Shown in pieces: positions 1 to 11,974 of a stretch of DNA of 64,000 nt. The stretch's first letter is position 1. Each line of letters starts with the position of its first letter. The notes below the pieces were generated by a model that had not been told where the DNA came from, did no database searches, and worked only from the letters and a program-made list of their open reading frames with translations. Source of the DNA: Trogon surrucura (lineage: Eukaryota > Chordata > Aves > Trogoniformes > Trogonidae). Made by a program: the position numbers and the translations under genes. The stretch covers positions 138,969,845 to 139,033,844 of the forward strand of contig CM036617.1 in assembly GCA_020746105.1 (NCBI GenBank), in the 5' to 3' direction.

Positions 1-1434
1 CTGTGACAGCAGTCAAGCAGCATCTTCACAGGCATCTGAATGAATTAGGAATCTATGGCGATTATCAGAACTTCCTCTTTTTGGCACTTAGGATGTCACA
101 TTCTCAACCCATTTCTGCAAATTGGACTTAGCTCTCTGAGTAGCTACAAAACCAGAGCAAATTTTTACCATTTTTATAAAACCCCATGGTATACCAAGTG
201 CACTTTTCAACCACTGGCATCTAAAGAGGTGTTGCTCAATGTGTGAACATACCCTGAAGCTCTAGCAAATTTGAGAGCTTTCCCAGGAGCTGGAATACCA
301 CAGTTCTGGTCTTCTAAGCCAGTTGGTGAGCTGCTATTTAGCCATGCCTGAGTGAACGTCAAAAGTAAACACATGAAAACTAGGTTCAGGCTCTGTACCA
401 CTCTGGCTGACTACTGTTTTCTCAAAGGCACAATATATTCCTACTATCACAGCAATCTGAGAGATGGAAAGCTGTGATGAGCACACAGGGAAAACACCAG
501 AACGACTAAAGAAAACCAGGATGATTATATCTTTTAGGTTTCAAAATTTGAGCCTGATGAAAGTAGCAGAACAATAGAAATAAAACAAGTTTGGTTGTTG
601 CAAGCCCTCTAATACAACTACAACCTTCTTATACTACTAGCTTGAAGGAAGCATGAGACTTCACTTGGCAGTAAGCGTCCCGCTGCAGTATGTTTTTAGG
701 CATATAAGCAAGTTGGTGTACATTTTTGTCTGCATTTAGAAAAAATGCCTTTTTATACAAACTTAGTGGAAGTAAATGTAACACTTAAAAACATCTACTG
801 CAGAAGGACTGCGTTTCTCTTCCAGTCTGAGGTCCATAGATTTAGCCTGGTGGGGTTTGCCGTGCCATGAAATCAGTTTTACTTGAGGGTGTTGTTTTCA
901 CGTGTGCTGTGGGTTCCTCATCTGAGTTCCACTACTGTAAGATTCGATGCAGTAGCGGTGTAGTTTTAGTATTAGCAATGCAGACTCCCTTGCATGAGTA
1001 AAAGTGTTCAATTAAAAAAACTAGATCCCAGGTCTAGATTTAAACAGCTAAATGTTGATTTAAAATCTTTAGAGACTTATTTTGGATATAGCCTCTCTTT
1101 ATGCCTCACTCTCTTAAAGGAAGAATGGACAAAGCATTGAGTTTTCCCATTGACAGGAGTGCAAAAATCCTTTAATTGCAGTGATTTATTTTTTTCCTTG
1201 AAAAACAACTGGCAGGAGTTACCATAGTCCTTTTTCTTCAGATGAGCTTTTATGGTTTTCCTCAAGTATTTTTCCCTCCTCTTGTGCTTACCAAGGCAAG
1301 CACTTTTTTCTGTGTCAAGTCTTCTAGGGCTGCTTAGGAGAAACCATGAGACATGAACTCTCAGAAATGCTGTATAGCAGTACAGCTTTGAAGATACCCT
1401 GTCTTCTTTTAAAGCTTTCCTTTCTTTTCCAAAG

Positions 1435-1548
1435 GTTTTCTAGACTGGGTTCCCAAGAAAATGCAACGGGTAGGATGTGTTGAGCTGCTGAACACAGTCC
1501 AGAGACGAATACAGCCAAGGCTTCATGTTTTTGGACATATCCATGAAG
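1435..1548 (+). CDS. MPPED1: MPPED1 penultimate coding exon (metallophosphoesterase)
   Basis: This exon encodes 37 full codons flanked by split glycine codons. It reads GFLDWVPKKMQRVGCVELLN and then TVQRRIQPRLHVFGHIHEG, which matches the C-terminal part of the MPPED1/MPPED2 class III metallophosphoesterases. The acceptor is a pyrimidine tract ending CCAAAG at 1434 and the donor is GT at 1549; the phase fits the exon at 5125. GHIH is the last conserved metal-binding motif of the calcineurin-like phosphoesterase fold. From memory, MPPED2 has Gly in place of the first His (GGIHE) and weak activity, so the His here favours MPPED1. The family is mainly expressed in brain; the physiological substrate is unsettled. 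No damage is seen. Confidence 0.93.
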
Positions 1549-4500
1549 GTCAGAACACATTTCTTTCTATATATGTTTAGAAACCACAAACACAGAAGTT
1601 ATCTGATTTAACTAGCATTTTCAAACTTGAATGTCTGAACTGAAGTGCTTCTGGAATTCATATACTTATTTAGCTGCATCTGTAGAGATGAAATTGACTG
1701 ATACAGTTCAATATTTGTACTTCAGCTTCTCTTTTAGTTTCTATATCTACAAAACAAGGTGATGCCTCCTTTGCAGAGACTATTACTGTGAATTTTAAAA
1801 TAAGAACACGAGTCCAGTAGTTACAGAAGGTGATTAAATATAAGGATTGATAGACTGTATTTTCCTCTGCTGAATCTCTGTGACTTAAGATAATTCATGT
1901 AAGCTCTCTGTATCTCATTTTCTGTGTTTGTAAAATGGGCAAGAATGCTTTGAGACATGATTCTAAGACTTAATCTTCAAAATGGTGCAGTAAAGGTTGC
2001 CTCTCTCCATCAGTGCATATATGAAGGTGAAATCAAAAGGGACATTACCACTGACTTGTGCAGTTAAGATATTTATTCATGTATTTATTTGCCTTGTCAG
2101 GTGAGACATCTCGTACGCAGACAAAACAGCGCGTCTCTTGTCTGTTTGATTTTTAACTGGAAAAAAATTACCTCCCTTCACATAAGTCAGTAAATGGTGA
2201 TGAATATGCTGTACTGAAGTTAGTGACAGCAGGAGTTCTCCTCCAGGCAAAGGGGATGGTAGATACAGATGCTATCTGCTATAGAGAAGTCTGTCCTGTT
2301 CACCTACCATGGCAGCAAGATCTCTAGCAGTGCCCCCACCAGAAGAAACTACTGGGCTGTGCAAAAGTGTACCTGCTGGGATTATCACCTGCTTAATTCT
2401 TGTCAAAGTTAACTTACTGGCAGGAAAAGGTACTCCACAATTGCCAGTTTTCTGCTTCTGGGACTGCTCCAGCCTTAGATGTAGGATCTCTGTGGGTCTT
2501 ACGAATGCAGAAATGAACAAATGGAAAAACTGGAGCAGCTGGCTTTCAGATTCTTCTGGTTTTGTGAAGAATGATTACCCTTCCCAAGATCTCCCACTCT
2601 GACTTGCTGCTGGACACTTGCACCATGCTAAATTAGAAGTGACATTGCTGAGAGGTGTGCTGGTGTAAATTTGATGGAGAAGACATTCAGATAGTTATTT
2701 TACAGCTCAAGGATTAAATCCATTCTCCTCACATGTCTCATCTGCAGTCACCTGTTAATGCCTGGTTAATGTCCAAAGTGCTGTTAACTCATGGTGTAAG
2801 CAGGCAATACATAGGTTGTATCTCTTCCTAACCCTTTGCTGTTAGAGCAGTCTTTGGAATGCCATACAAGAGAGCTGGTGAAAAAAGCTTATTGTCTTTT
2901 CAGAAATCGTATGTCAGGTGGGTTGCAGAGGGTATAAGCAAACAATTAGCAAGCCACGAAGCTTCAGGCCAGTAAACAAAATCACATCTGCTAAAGACCA
3001 AGCCCAACTTTAGCTCCCAAGGGAAAAGAGTGGCACCTCCACAGAATGGTAAATCGTGCGAATTAATGCAGTTGGCACAATAGGTATCAGAACACAGAAA
3101 CGAGGTAGTCTTCTTGTTAACTATCGTAATTTAGAGAAAACAAGTGGTGAACTGCATAGCCTGTTTTGCAGTGGGATGCTAAATCTCTGCAGAGGAGAAT
3201 TCCCACTGCAGACAGCCTGTGCAAACGAAACTGCTCTTTGTAAAGAGAATGCATGATTTGAACAGATGAGTTCTTCCCCTGACTGAGCATCGCTACATCT
3301 GCAGCAGTCATTTACCGAGCATCCGGGAGGAAGAGATGCTTAGAAGGGATGTTTCTTCCCTATTCCCCCACTGCACTGCTGCCTCTGCCAAAAAATACCT
3401 CTACACATGGGCTTGCTGCTGATCAACCCATGGAACTGACAAGCAACCTGGCAGGGACTTGGGTTAAAATCCTGGTTTGCCTGTTGTGGCCAGTGCTGGG
3501 CTGAGGTCACGGCCAAGGAAACTCTGTTGGCAGCAGGGTAGGAGTGAAAACTGTGGCGTTAGGAATCTTCCAGCAAAAAGAGCCTACCAGCAAGCTGATT
3601 CTCTTCTCTCCAGATGTGTAGCTGAGGAGACAGAAAGTCCCAGCAGCAATGCTCACTGTCCTCCGTGCAGCTTGTGTTTTACACAGAACAATTGTTCTGT
3701 GGCAAACAGCGAATGATGTAAAGAGATGTCTGTGACAGGAACCTGACAGAGTTTTCTTTCCTCCCTAGTCCCTAATTATAATGTGTTTTTTCCGTGGGGA
3801 GTCCAGGAGGCCCTGCATTATTCAGGGTATTCTCAGGAACAAAAAAGAAATGAATTTGGCTACTGTTTCTTTGTTTGTAAATTATGCAACTATAAGACTC
3901 AAAATTGCACTCGGAAAAACGGTAGGATTCTCGGTACCTCAGATTTGAATAGCTGGAACTCAGCGTATGTAGCAGTGAATACGTTTCAATATTAACTTCA
4001 TTAATGGTGAGATTGAATCCTAATACACAAATGCTTTCTACTGGGTGATTTCCCAAAAAGCCTGTATTTCTGATGGTGAATGCATTTCTTCATATTGATC
4101 ATAGTATTTCAATGCAAGTTTCCAACATGAAGCTTTTAGTTTTAGTGTAACCAAGCTTATGTTTTATTCCTAGTCGTTCATGACAAAAATGTTGACAATG
4201 GACAGTGTGCCTACTTTTTTATAATACCAGGGCAGTTAAAGGGCTGCTTCTTCACTTTCTGAAACAGCATTTCACTGGATTTCTACAGGCGTTAGAGCTG
4301 GAAGTTTGATGTTCTGCAGATTTATCTCTGGAATTGTGTTGCTTGGGTGTCCAGACATGAGATGTAGTTAAACCTTTTTTGCCACCTGTGAGACTTACAG
4401 AAGAGTTTCCCCATGAAAATGGTATAGTGTCTTAGGGTGTAAATTCACCTTGGCTGTCAGAGAGTGCATTAATAAAGCCATTTTTTCTCTGCCTGAGCAG

Positions 4501-5124
4501 GCCCTTTAGTGTCTTTCCATCAAATTTGGTCAACAAGTTCAAACACATAGGAAGAAGTTCCTGCTAGACAAATCCCATGCAGGTGCACATGTACACATAC
4601 TCCCCTTAGTCAAGTAATGCTTTTTCTTCACTGGTTACTTCAAAGATGGGTATAAAGATGGACACAGCACATAAAAAAGGTAGGAAGATTAGAATTGCCC
4701 AGAGATTGCTATACTGACGACTGCAAACCTAAATGATGAGAAGTGTGGTTTTTTCAGTGCTGCAATTGCTTAAGCTCTGCCTTCTCATCCCTTCCAAAAC
4801 TGAGAAGGTTTTAAGAAAAAAGCTTTGTGGAGAAAAATACCTGTGTTTCTAAGGAGGTTTGGTGAGCTGACTGCCAGAGATGATAGCCACCAGCTAGTGA
4901 GGGTCCATTTTGCTTTTCTTACAAAATTTAGAAGATGGCAAGAAGTTCTGCTGTAGGACAAAGATGGTATTAATTCAGGAGACCTTTATGTTTTGCATGA
5001 AGAGAATTTTTAAATTCATTCTGAGTAATGAATGTGGCACTTAACATTGTGTGATAAAGGTGAATAATTAAAAAGAAGGTAATAAGGAATAATGAGAGTA
5101 ACTAGAGTTTTTCTTTCTTCGTAG
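1549..5124 (+). other. MPPED1: MPPED1 last intron
   Basis: The intron is bounded by the donor GT at 1549 and the acceptor TTTCTTCGTAG ending at 5124. It holds a MIR-like SINE remnant at about 1868-1965. The rest shows no supportable exon or repeat; the short open frames at 2.3, 3.1 and 3.5-4.0 kb have no recognisable content. Confidence 0.8.
1868..1965 (+). repeat. MIR/CORE-SINE-like remnant
   Basis: The stretch reads as a degraded MIR: TGTGACTTAAG, then CTCTCTGTATCTCATTTTCT, then TTGTAAAATGGGCAAGAATG. This corresponds in order to the familiar MIR core (tgtgaccttgggcaagt, cctctctgtgcctcagtttcc, tctgtaaaatggggataat). It lies in an MPPED1 intron in the same orientation as the gene. It is old and probably predates birds. 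The call rests on remembered consensus, not an alignment. Confidence 0.6.
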
Positions 5125-5243
5125 GTTATGGTGTCATGGCTGATGGAACTACTACCTATGTGAATGCATCTGTGTGCACTGTGAATTACCAGCCGCTTAA
5201 TCCACCTATAGTTATTGACTTACCTACTCCAAGGAACACATGA
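5125..5243 (+). CDS. MPPED1: MPPED1 last coding exon with stop codon
   Basis: With the preceding split glycine codon the exon reads GYGVMADGTTTYVNASVCT, then VNYQPLNPPIVIDLPTPRNT, then TGA at 5241-5243. This is the C-terminal end of MPPED1: a Tyr/Gly-rich loop followed by beta strands that close the metallophosphoesterase fold, ending in the PPIVIDLP segment shared with MPPED2. The acceptor is TTTCTTCGTAG at 5114-5124. The exon starts with the last two bases of a glycine codon, matching the single base left by the upstream exon. It is intact. MPPED2 is the closest alternative, but VIDLPTPRN fits MPPED1 better than the IFDLPNPQ end I recall for MPPED2. Confidence 0.93.
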
Positions 5244-5484
5244 TTATAATGAGGATTTAAAGTTGTACCCAACACATTAGCAACTTTATATTGCTGGCTG
5301 AGAATCCCAATAGGGAACCATTCAACAAAAAAAGCAAAAATCTTCTTTTTTCCCTGCTAGCTCTTCACAGATAAATTTCGAAAGTGGATGAGGAACAAAG
5401 ACATTTTCGTGCCAGAAACAGATTAAAGACTTTAACATTTCACCATTAAAATATTTGTGAACACAGAAAAGTGAATGCATTCCA

Positions 5485-5527
5485 CATATATATATATATA
5501 CATATACATATATATATCTCTCTCTCA
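5485..5527. repeat. AT/TC microsatellite
   Basis: A run of TA/CATA dinucleotide repeats passes directly into TCTCTCTC. It sits about 240 bases after the MPPED1 stop codon, inside the presumed 3' UTR, and is likely length-variable. Confidence 0.9.
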
Positions 5528-6083
5528 AGTAGGGACTTTTGTATATACCGTACATTATATTGGACTTATTAAAAGAACAATGTCTTTCAAAGGAGTGTTT
5601 CTTTAAGAAAGTTTGCAGTTTAAACTTAAGTGTTTAGACTAGAATTTCCATGTTTCCCAGTGAACTCTTGGTTAAAGAAAAATGATGGTAAGGACGTTTT
5701 CCCTTAATTAACATGGCAAATATAAAAGATGGTGCATGAATGACCAGTCACAGGAGGAAAGCTCTTACTTCAAGTCCTCCAGGTCTAAGTCTTTGCATCT
5801 CTTCAAACCCAGTGGAATAGGGGCCCTAATTCACTGTACTGAAATGAAGTTTTTACTACATCTGGCATTACAGATGGTAAGGGAAATGGTGCATATTGCC
5901 AGCATGCTGTAAACAGCTCAACATTCGAGAAGGGAGACTGCATTAAGTGCAGTATAAACTCAGGAATTCATAACCTGGCCTCGCCTGTGAAAAAAAGATG
6001 ACATTTCCCTTAAAAAGAAAAAAAAAGAGGAAGAAAAAGTGTAACTGTGTTTTCATATGGTAAGGCGATATGTGATTGTATGT

Positions 6084-6103
6084 AACAAACAAACAAACAA
6101 AAA
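6084..6103. repeat. (CAAA)n microsatellite
   Basis: About four to five copies of CAAA in tandem within the presumed MPPED1 3' UTR. Confidence 0.8.
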
Positions 6104-7843
6104 TACCCCACGAAATCCCCACCCAGTTCAGTAGTGGTATTTCAAATAAAACCCTCTGGGACTATTTATTTAAAACCCATTAATGGGACATGCAGCCAAC
6201 AATGAGGTTACTGGTTTGAATTTGGCCCCAGTCAGAAGTGATTAAATGTCATCATGATCATTCTGTCCTTGGGCAGCATTACGGATGTCAAGGGGAGGGG
6301 TCATCCCAAGGTGGAGTTTGGGCATTTGCTTTTGGATAGCTATGTAGCAGCGTCAGTGCGATGAGTAATGAGTGAGTACACACCGACGGGTACAGAACAG
6401 GGGTCGCCTCAGAGAACCCATCATGGCTGTTTACCTACTCATGTTCACTGCTGAGGGCGGCCCAAGACAAAATGGTCAACTGAATTGAAATTCATCTGTC
6501 ACGCTGCGTGTGACGCCAGGCCAAGCAGGGGATGTGTCCAGAGCTGCTCGGGATGGGCAGCTGCCATAGTGCTGCTCATGTGGCTTTCCCGCAGGTTGAC
6601 AGAGATGTTGAAGCTGTTGGGATTTCAGTCCTGTCCTAGGCAGAAGCCTGAGATCTGATTACAAACCCACCAAAAAAAAAGTACTTCAAGCGAGCCCTAC
6701 AATACATGGGTTTCTGCCTTGAACTATCAAACATCTCGATCCTTAAAGAGAAGCCTTTTGGCCTTGAGGGAGGTAATTTACCTGCTGCATTCGGAAAGCG
6801 GACATCCTGAGTTGGGGCTGATGGCATCTAGACATTAATCTTGTTCCCATGGGTTGGGCACATCATCGCACTACCGACAGGGAGTTGTTGGCAGGTCTGT
6901 GTGTAGCCCGCATCTGCGCGCAGGCATTCCATGATTGTGTGTGTTACTCTTTGCCTGATAGATGGATGTAAATGTGAGCTTCGCGTAGCAACTGCATGTA
7001 CATTATGCGCATACGTGATTTGAAAAACCGGTGTTGCAAAACCAGGCTATGTCAGCCGCAACTCTAGGCGAGGTGGGCAAAAACATCGCACTGGCTTCCC
7101 AAGGGCAGCAGCAGCCTTAGAGCCCGCTAATTTAACTGGTGCTGTGGACCCCCCAGAAACCACCAGAAAACGTGACAAGCCTCAGGTCTGTCATTTCTTG
7201 TACTCTGTTGGGTGTCTCGGGTCCTAGACTTGCCGTGCTGCTTTTACCCGGAACAAAACCCAAAACAATTGGTGATGCCTGCAAGTGGGCTTTGGGTGAA
7301 TAGTTCACAAGCACATGAGCAGTCTGCTGTGAATTCAGATGGGGCCACTTTTGTCAAAACTATTGGTGTCAAAATTGCAGGATCAGCTCCTAAATCAGCA
7401 AGGTTTGAAACTCATAGTTGAATATGAACTCCGGCCACCATTGGGAAGATGAGCAATAGCATGTAGTTAGAATAAAAGTCTCTTAGCTAGTCACAATTCA
7501 AGCGGTTTGCCACAAATGTGGCAGGAAATTGGCTGTACAGTAAAAGTCTGAAATGTTTACATTCGCTCACAGCACTTAAGAGACTAAAATGTTAATGTGG
7601 GGGGAAGAGGTCCTTTTATTAGCCTCAACAAAGTTTCTATGTCAACCATAAACTATTCTCTTAAAAATAATTTTTCCTAAGGTATCTTCAAAATCCTGTG
7701 TATTTTTATGTGGAAAGGATACAAAAGCAGCTGTTACTTCAAGATATCATTTAAAGTACTCGAGGTATGAAAGCTTAAATATTATTTAATCATTTTGGCA
7801 TAACTTGATTGTTGTTGTAATTTTTGGTCAAGCATGTTAGAGA

Positions 7844-7849
7844 AATAAA
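7844..7849 (+). terminator. Candidate MPPED1 polyadenylation signal
   Basis: A canonical AATAAA is followed by GTCTT and an A-run. It is the last such signal before the intergenic CR1 elements, and is a candidate distal cleavage site for MPPED1 mRNA. It is inferred from motif and position only. Confidence 0.4.
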
Positions 7850-8230
7850 GTCTTAAAAAAACCCCAACGAACAAACAACAAAAAATAAGGCTTTTTTGTA
7901 TCCACCTCATGCTCTCAGCTCCATGTGGGAAAGGCAGTCTCTCTTCTGCAGGTCCCAGTATGTGGGACATTAAAAGTTGTGACCGTGACAGGCTGCGGAT
8001 CAGCTGGGGGGGGGAGAAGGGCGGGGGGGAACTTCAGGCCACCACATCTCCTGCAGAAGGCAGCAAGTTTGAAGCTGGAGTGGCAGAGAGTGAGAGGGGG
8101 AAGACAGCACCCTGCTACCTGTAACTGCTGTAGTTTGGTGGAGGAATATGCCAGATGTGCCTGTGAGGCAGGGCGAGCTGATGGCGAGGGCAGGCTGCAG
8201 TGGAGCACTGAGGCAGAGGAGTGCTGGGAT

Positions 8231-8646
8231 CATCGAATCATTAAGGTTGGAAAGGACCTTTAAGATCATCAAGTCCAACCCACAGCCCTACACCACCCTA
8301 ACACCAAACCATCTCCTGAAGTGCCACATCCAGCCAGTTTTTAAACACGTCCAGGGATGGTGACTCCATCACCTCCCTCGGCAACCCATTCCAATGCTTC
8401 ACCACCCTTTCAGTGAAGAAGTTTTTCCTAATATCCAACCTAAGCTCCCCCTGGTGCAATTTGAACCCATTCCCTCTTGTCCTGTCACTATTCACAAGGG
8501 AGAAGAGGCCAACACCCATCTTGCTACAGCTGCCTTTCAGGGAGTTGTAGAGAGCAATAAGGTCTCCCCTCAGCCTCCTCTTCTCCAGGCTGAGCAGCCC
8601 CAGTCCCCTAAGCTTCTCTTCATCACTCACCCTCTAGTCTCCTAAT
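8231..8646 (-). mobile_element. CR1 LINE 3' fragment, 5'-truncated
   Basis: Read on the - strand this is the last third of CR1 ORF2 plus the 3' UTR. The frame contains [40 protein letters not shown]-like and [15 protein letters not shown] segments, as in other CR1 copies in this window. It ends with the TTGGACTTGATGATCTTAAA type 3' UTR and one terminal octamer. The endonuclease and catalytic reverse-transcriptase motifs are absent, as is usual for 5'-truncated CR1 insertions. The frame remains open for 110 codons at 8298-8630, so decay is modest. Confidence 0.93.
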
Positions 8647-10371
8647 CATGCTGTCCTTTGGGAACGCATGGCACTCAGGGAAAGGATAATTCATGCTCTG
8701 ACCTGAGTGTAAGGACACAAACCTCACAGAGAGGGAGAGCAGGGTGAGGTGACTATGATTTTTAATTTTGCGGGCACAGTCAAGGCTCGGGCTTCTTGCC
8801 TCTAGTATGATCTACCTCAGATTGAGGGAGGCCATGAAAAGGAAGGTTTCCACAACTGCAGTTTTGCAATTGTCGGTTCTACTTAAATTCAGGGATGCAC
8901 TCTCAAGTCATTTCCCACCCCACCTCCCCATGGCTGACCTTCACTGATATTTATCCAGGTAGCATCACTCCCGAAGGTGTGCTGATGTGTATCACTAATA
9001 CGTGCGCTCCCATCACTGGGCAGAATTGCTACCAGGATTAATTTCAGTTCATTTCAATGACGAATAGGGGAGATGTCACTGCATGTCAATGAAAAAAAAA
9101 AAAAAAGACAAGATTATTTTTACCTCCCTCAGTCACATATGGCTGAGGATGTGAAATGTTCCTTGTCTACAAGGAACAAGCAAGCTGGGATGCAGCACCC
9201 ACCCGAGCAGCTGCCTTTTCCCAGGCATCCACCACCCATTGCAGCTGCACCCCAACCTGGGCAGCTGGACTTAGGCTTTTGGATGATGCTATTTGGTAGC
9301 CTCTGAAGCTGGAGACTCCAAAACTACGATGGTCTTCAAGGATGTGGCTGCAGAGAGCAAGGCTGGCGGCACCAGCACTCAGAGCTGGCCCTGTCGGATG
9401 CTCCACCAGTGAGGTGGCTGCAGGATGGGAAGGTGAAAACCCCCGATGGCATGGGGATGGAGCAGGTGAGAAGGTGCTCTGGCCTTGCTGCAGGAGGGAG
9501 CCACAGGGAATAAGTAGTTTGCCCTCTCCAGTCTCTGTTTTCTGCCAGCAGCCAATGTAAATGCTTCAAAGGAAGGAGGAACAAGACATTCCTTAGAAGG
9601 CAATTTTTGGAGTAATTTGACCACGGGGATCTTTGCCCCCTCCCCCCATTTATTCTTATTTGTATGAGAATTTCTTAAAAACCCATATTATTGCTCATTG
9701 CTAATGTAACTCACATATAGTGAATATAGCTGCAAATGTTCTTTTATTTCAGGTACATTTCTGTCCCTTTCTCACAAGTCTCTCTGCATCTTCGATTTCA
9801 GCAACATTTTGGAACAGCGAGCTCCCTGTGTGATTATGCACAGTGCATTAGAACAACAGTATTTCACTTATCCTTGTACGTGTGCTGCCACTTGTGTTTA
9901 TTGACTGTCCCTTTGTTCTCTTTTTATGCGAAAAGTGTAAATAGGAGTACTTATATGTACCTTCTTTGTGCCATTTGTTATTTTGTATACGGCCATTATG
10001 TTGCTTTTTACTCACTTCATCTAGAAATTAAAATAATTTCAATTCTAGCTAGACTCTGTTCCTAACCCTCCTACTTTGCCATCTCAGAAATGCTCCCCTC
10101 TTTTTTATGTCTCCTTTGGGAGTAGGTGAGAGACAGCAATGCTTCCTCTTTCTTCCTATCTGAGCATTTGGACACAGTTCCCTGCTATTTTCTCTCCTGT
10201 TCTTTATTCAATTCTGTTTTTCATTTGTTTAGGAATTTCAGGGGGGTGATATATATTTGCAACCCGTGCTGGAAGACTGTGGTGAGCTGCCCACAGCCCT
10301 AGCTGGGTTTTCTCTTCAAGAGGTGACAGCTGATGTGCACTTACCTGGTTTTCACAACCACCTCCCCCTTC
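8647..10371. other. Intergenic sequence, no feature supported
   Basis: This is unique sequence between two - strand CR1 fragments. It includes a 15-base A-run near 9090-9107. Overlapping open frames on both strands at 9.2-9.6 kb have low-complexity composition and no recognisable domain. Confidence 0.6.
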
Positions 10372-10455
10372 ATAGAATCATAGAATCATAGAATCATAGA
10401 ATGTTAGGGATTGGAAGGGACCTCGAAAGATCATCAAGTCCAATCCCCTTCCTCC
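10372..10455 (-). mobile_element. CR1 3' tail, very short fragment
   Basis: This is the extreme 3' end of a CR1 LINE on the - strand. Several tandem CATAGAAT octamers are followed by the complement of the CR1 3' UTR (GGGATTGGAAGGGACCTCGA). It is only about 80 bases long and severely 5'-truncated. The octamer number (about four) suggests a relatively recent copy. Confidence 0.9.
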
Positions 10456-11974
10456 CAGGGAGCCCCACCCAGGCTGTGTTCTTGGGGGGACCCTTTCCTG
10501 TTTCCCCAGCTTTGGTTTCCCTTGGCAATCCCTGTTACCCTCAGTCGGGCTTTGCTGCCAGGGGCACTTTGTCTGCCGTGTGTGGCCCCCCTGGGGCTGG
10601 GGTGCTGCTGCGAGGGGTACAGAGCCCTGTAACGTTTGCCCAGTCCTCATCCTGCTTTGAGAGTTTTTGTTTCTTGGCTAGTGCCTAACCCATGACCCTC
10701 CTTGGCTTCTCACGAATAGCTCTTTCAACAAAAGTCTTTATCAAACCCTTTGCGAGTGTCCACACCAATTATCTCGGAGATACCTCTTCTTGCCAGGACT
10801 TTGATGTACCAAAAGCTTTCAAATAGATTAAAGGAACAGACTTTTCTTTTACACAAGCCGGTCAGCTTTGTTTCCCTCCCCCCCTACCGCCCAGTGAAGT
10901 GTATTCCCCCTCTGGAGCACGATGGGCTAAAACTGAGCAGAATAATTAACCTCACTACCTGCTGCCGGACAAGCACACAGCATGCCCTGGCACTCGAGCT
11001 GTTCACTACGATTCACCCCAGTCTAGGCCCAGGTAGTGGACAAATGTCTCCCCACCATGGGAGAAGAGGCCGTTCACTCCCACAGAGTGAACCCGGGAGC
11101 ATGGCTGCTTCTTCCCTGGTTTCTCTCGGGGAGCAAGGCACCACCAAGGCAGGGGAACAGAATGGAGAGGGAGGAGAGGATCTCCATGGATCCAGCCCGG
11201 GTAGGGCTCCCTGGGAGGTGAGGTTGTGCTGCTGGGTCACGGTGGGCCTCGGGGAGAGGAGGAGAGCCGTAGGAAACAATGACCCGGACAGGTTTGCTCT
11301 TTTGCTTACTCCTGTTACACTTTTCCTGTGGTGTTTTCCGGATGAGATGAGCAGCTTGGGGAAAGGCCAGATGGGAAAATGCTGGATGCTGTAAGCACGC
11401 TGAAATGGCTTACCGCAGTGATGAACTTCAAGATCAGGGTAAGGATAATGGTCTGCCCCACCAGTTGAGCTACCCAATAGACCAGAAAAGGCTGAGGAGA
11501 GTTGAAGGTGATGCTGAAGCCCCCTCCCACCAGCCCAGCCCCAACTGTCCCTTCTCCACCAGAGCCTGCCCACGGGGACCAGGGCTGGCCCAGCTCCCTG
11601 GTGAATGCAAATTGGGAATATTAGAGGCTCTCAGGTTTGATGGTGTGACCCTTTCCACAGAGACCACCGGTGCAGTGGGAAGGCAGTCACAGAGGGTTCT
11701 GAAGTGCCTTTCCCCAACAAGTGCCACCCCTTCTTCATGGGGGAACAGCTGGGGACACCTCAGCATGCACCCAAGCAGGGAATGTGCCTGTGGGTGCATG
11801 GGGACCAAAGGCGATTGCATGGGGTACATGATTCCCTCCCCACCTCTGCAGGGCACAGAGCCAAGCGGATCTGGTGTTGTCTGTCAGGGATCTAGGGGAA
11901 AGGCTTGCCCCTGCCCTTCCAGGTTTCCATTTTGGATGGGTGGTTCTGTCCCTCCACTGAGACACGAGGGATGC
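10456..11974. other. Intergenic GC-rich stretch, no gene supported
   Basis: Long open frames occur on both strands here (10750-11394 and 11405-11974 on +, 11013-11573 on -). They overlap each other, are rich in Gly, Pro, Arg and Ser, lack recognisable domains, and are explained by high GC content. No splice-supported exon was identified. A non-coding transcript cannot be excluded. Confidence 0.5.

Larger units (their letters stand above)
1..7870 (+). other. MPPED1: MPPED1 gene, 3' part (two last coding exons and putative 3' UTR)
   Basis: The last two coding exons of metallophosphoesterase domain containing 1 are read directly at 1435-1548 and 5125-5243. Bases 1-1434 and 1549-5124 are its introns; the earlier coding exons, which should hold the other metal ligands, lie left of the window. 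The right boundary is inferred from a polyadenylation signal at 7844-7849 followed by an A-run, so the 3' UTR length is uncertain; earlier signals are at 6145 and 7471. In intron 1-1434 I see only unique AT-rich sequence. The gene converges with EFCAB6 on the other strand, which supports the identification. Confidence 0.8.
5244..7870 (+). other. MPPED1: Putative MPPED1 3' UTR
   Basis: This is non-coding sequence following the MPPED1 stop codon. It contains an AT/TC microsatellite at 5485-5527, a CAAA microsatellite near 6084 and AATAAA signals at 6145, 7471 and 7844. Only the last is followed within about ten bases by an A-run, so it is taken as the most likely distal end; shorter isoforms are possible. 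No frame here resembles a protein. Confidence 0.5.

Noticed and set aside
1324-1560. 78-codon - strand open frame
   Set aside because: It is the antisense shadow of the MPPED1 exon at 1435-1548.
10750-11573. Long overlapping open frames (214 codons on +, 186 on -) in GC-rich intergenic DNA
   Set aside because: They occupy both strands, have Gly/Pro/Ser/Arg-rich composition, no domain or signal, and no splice-supported context; GC content explains them.
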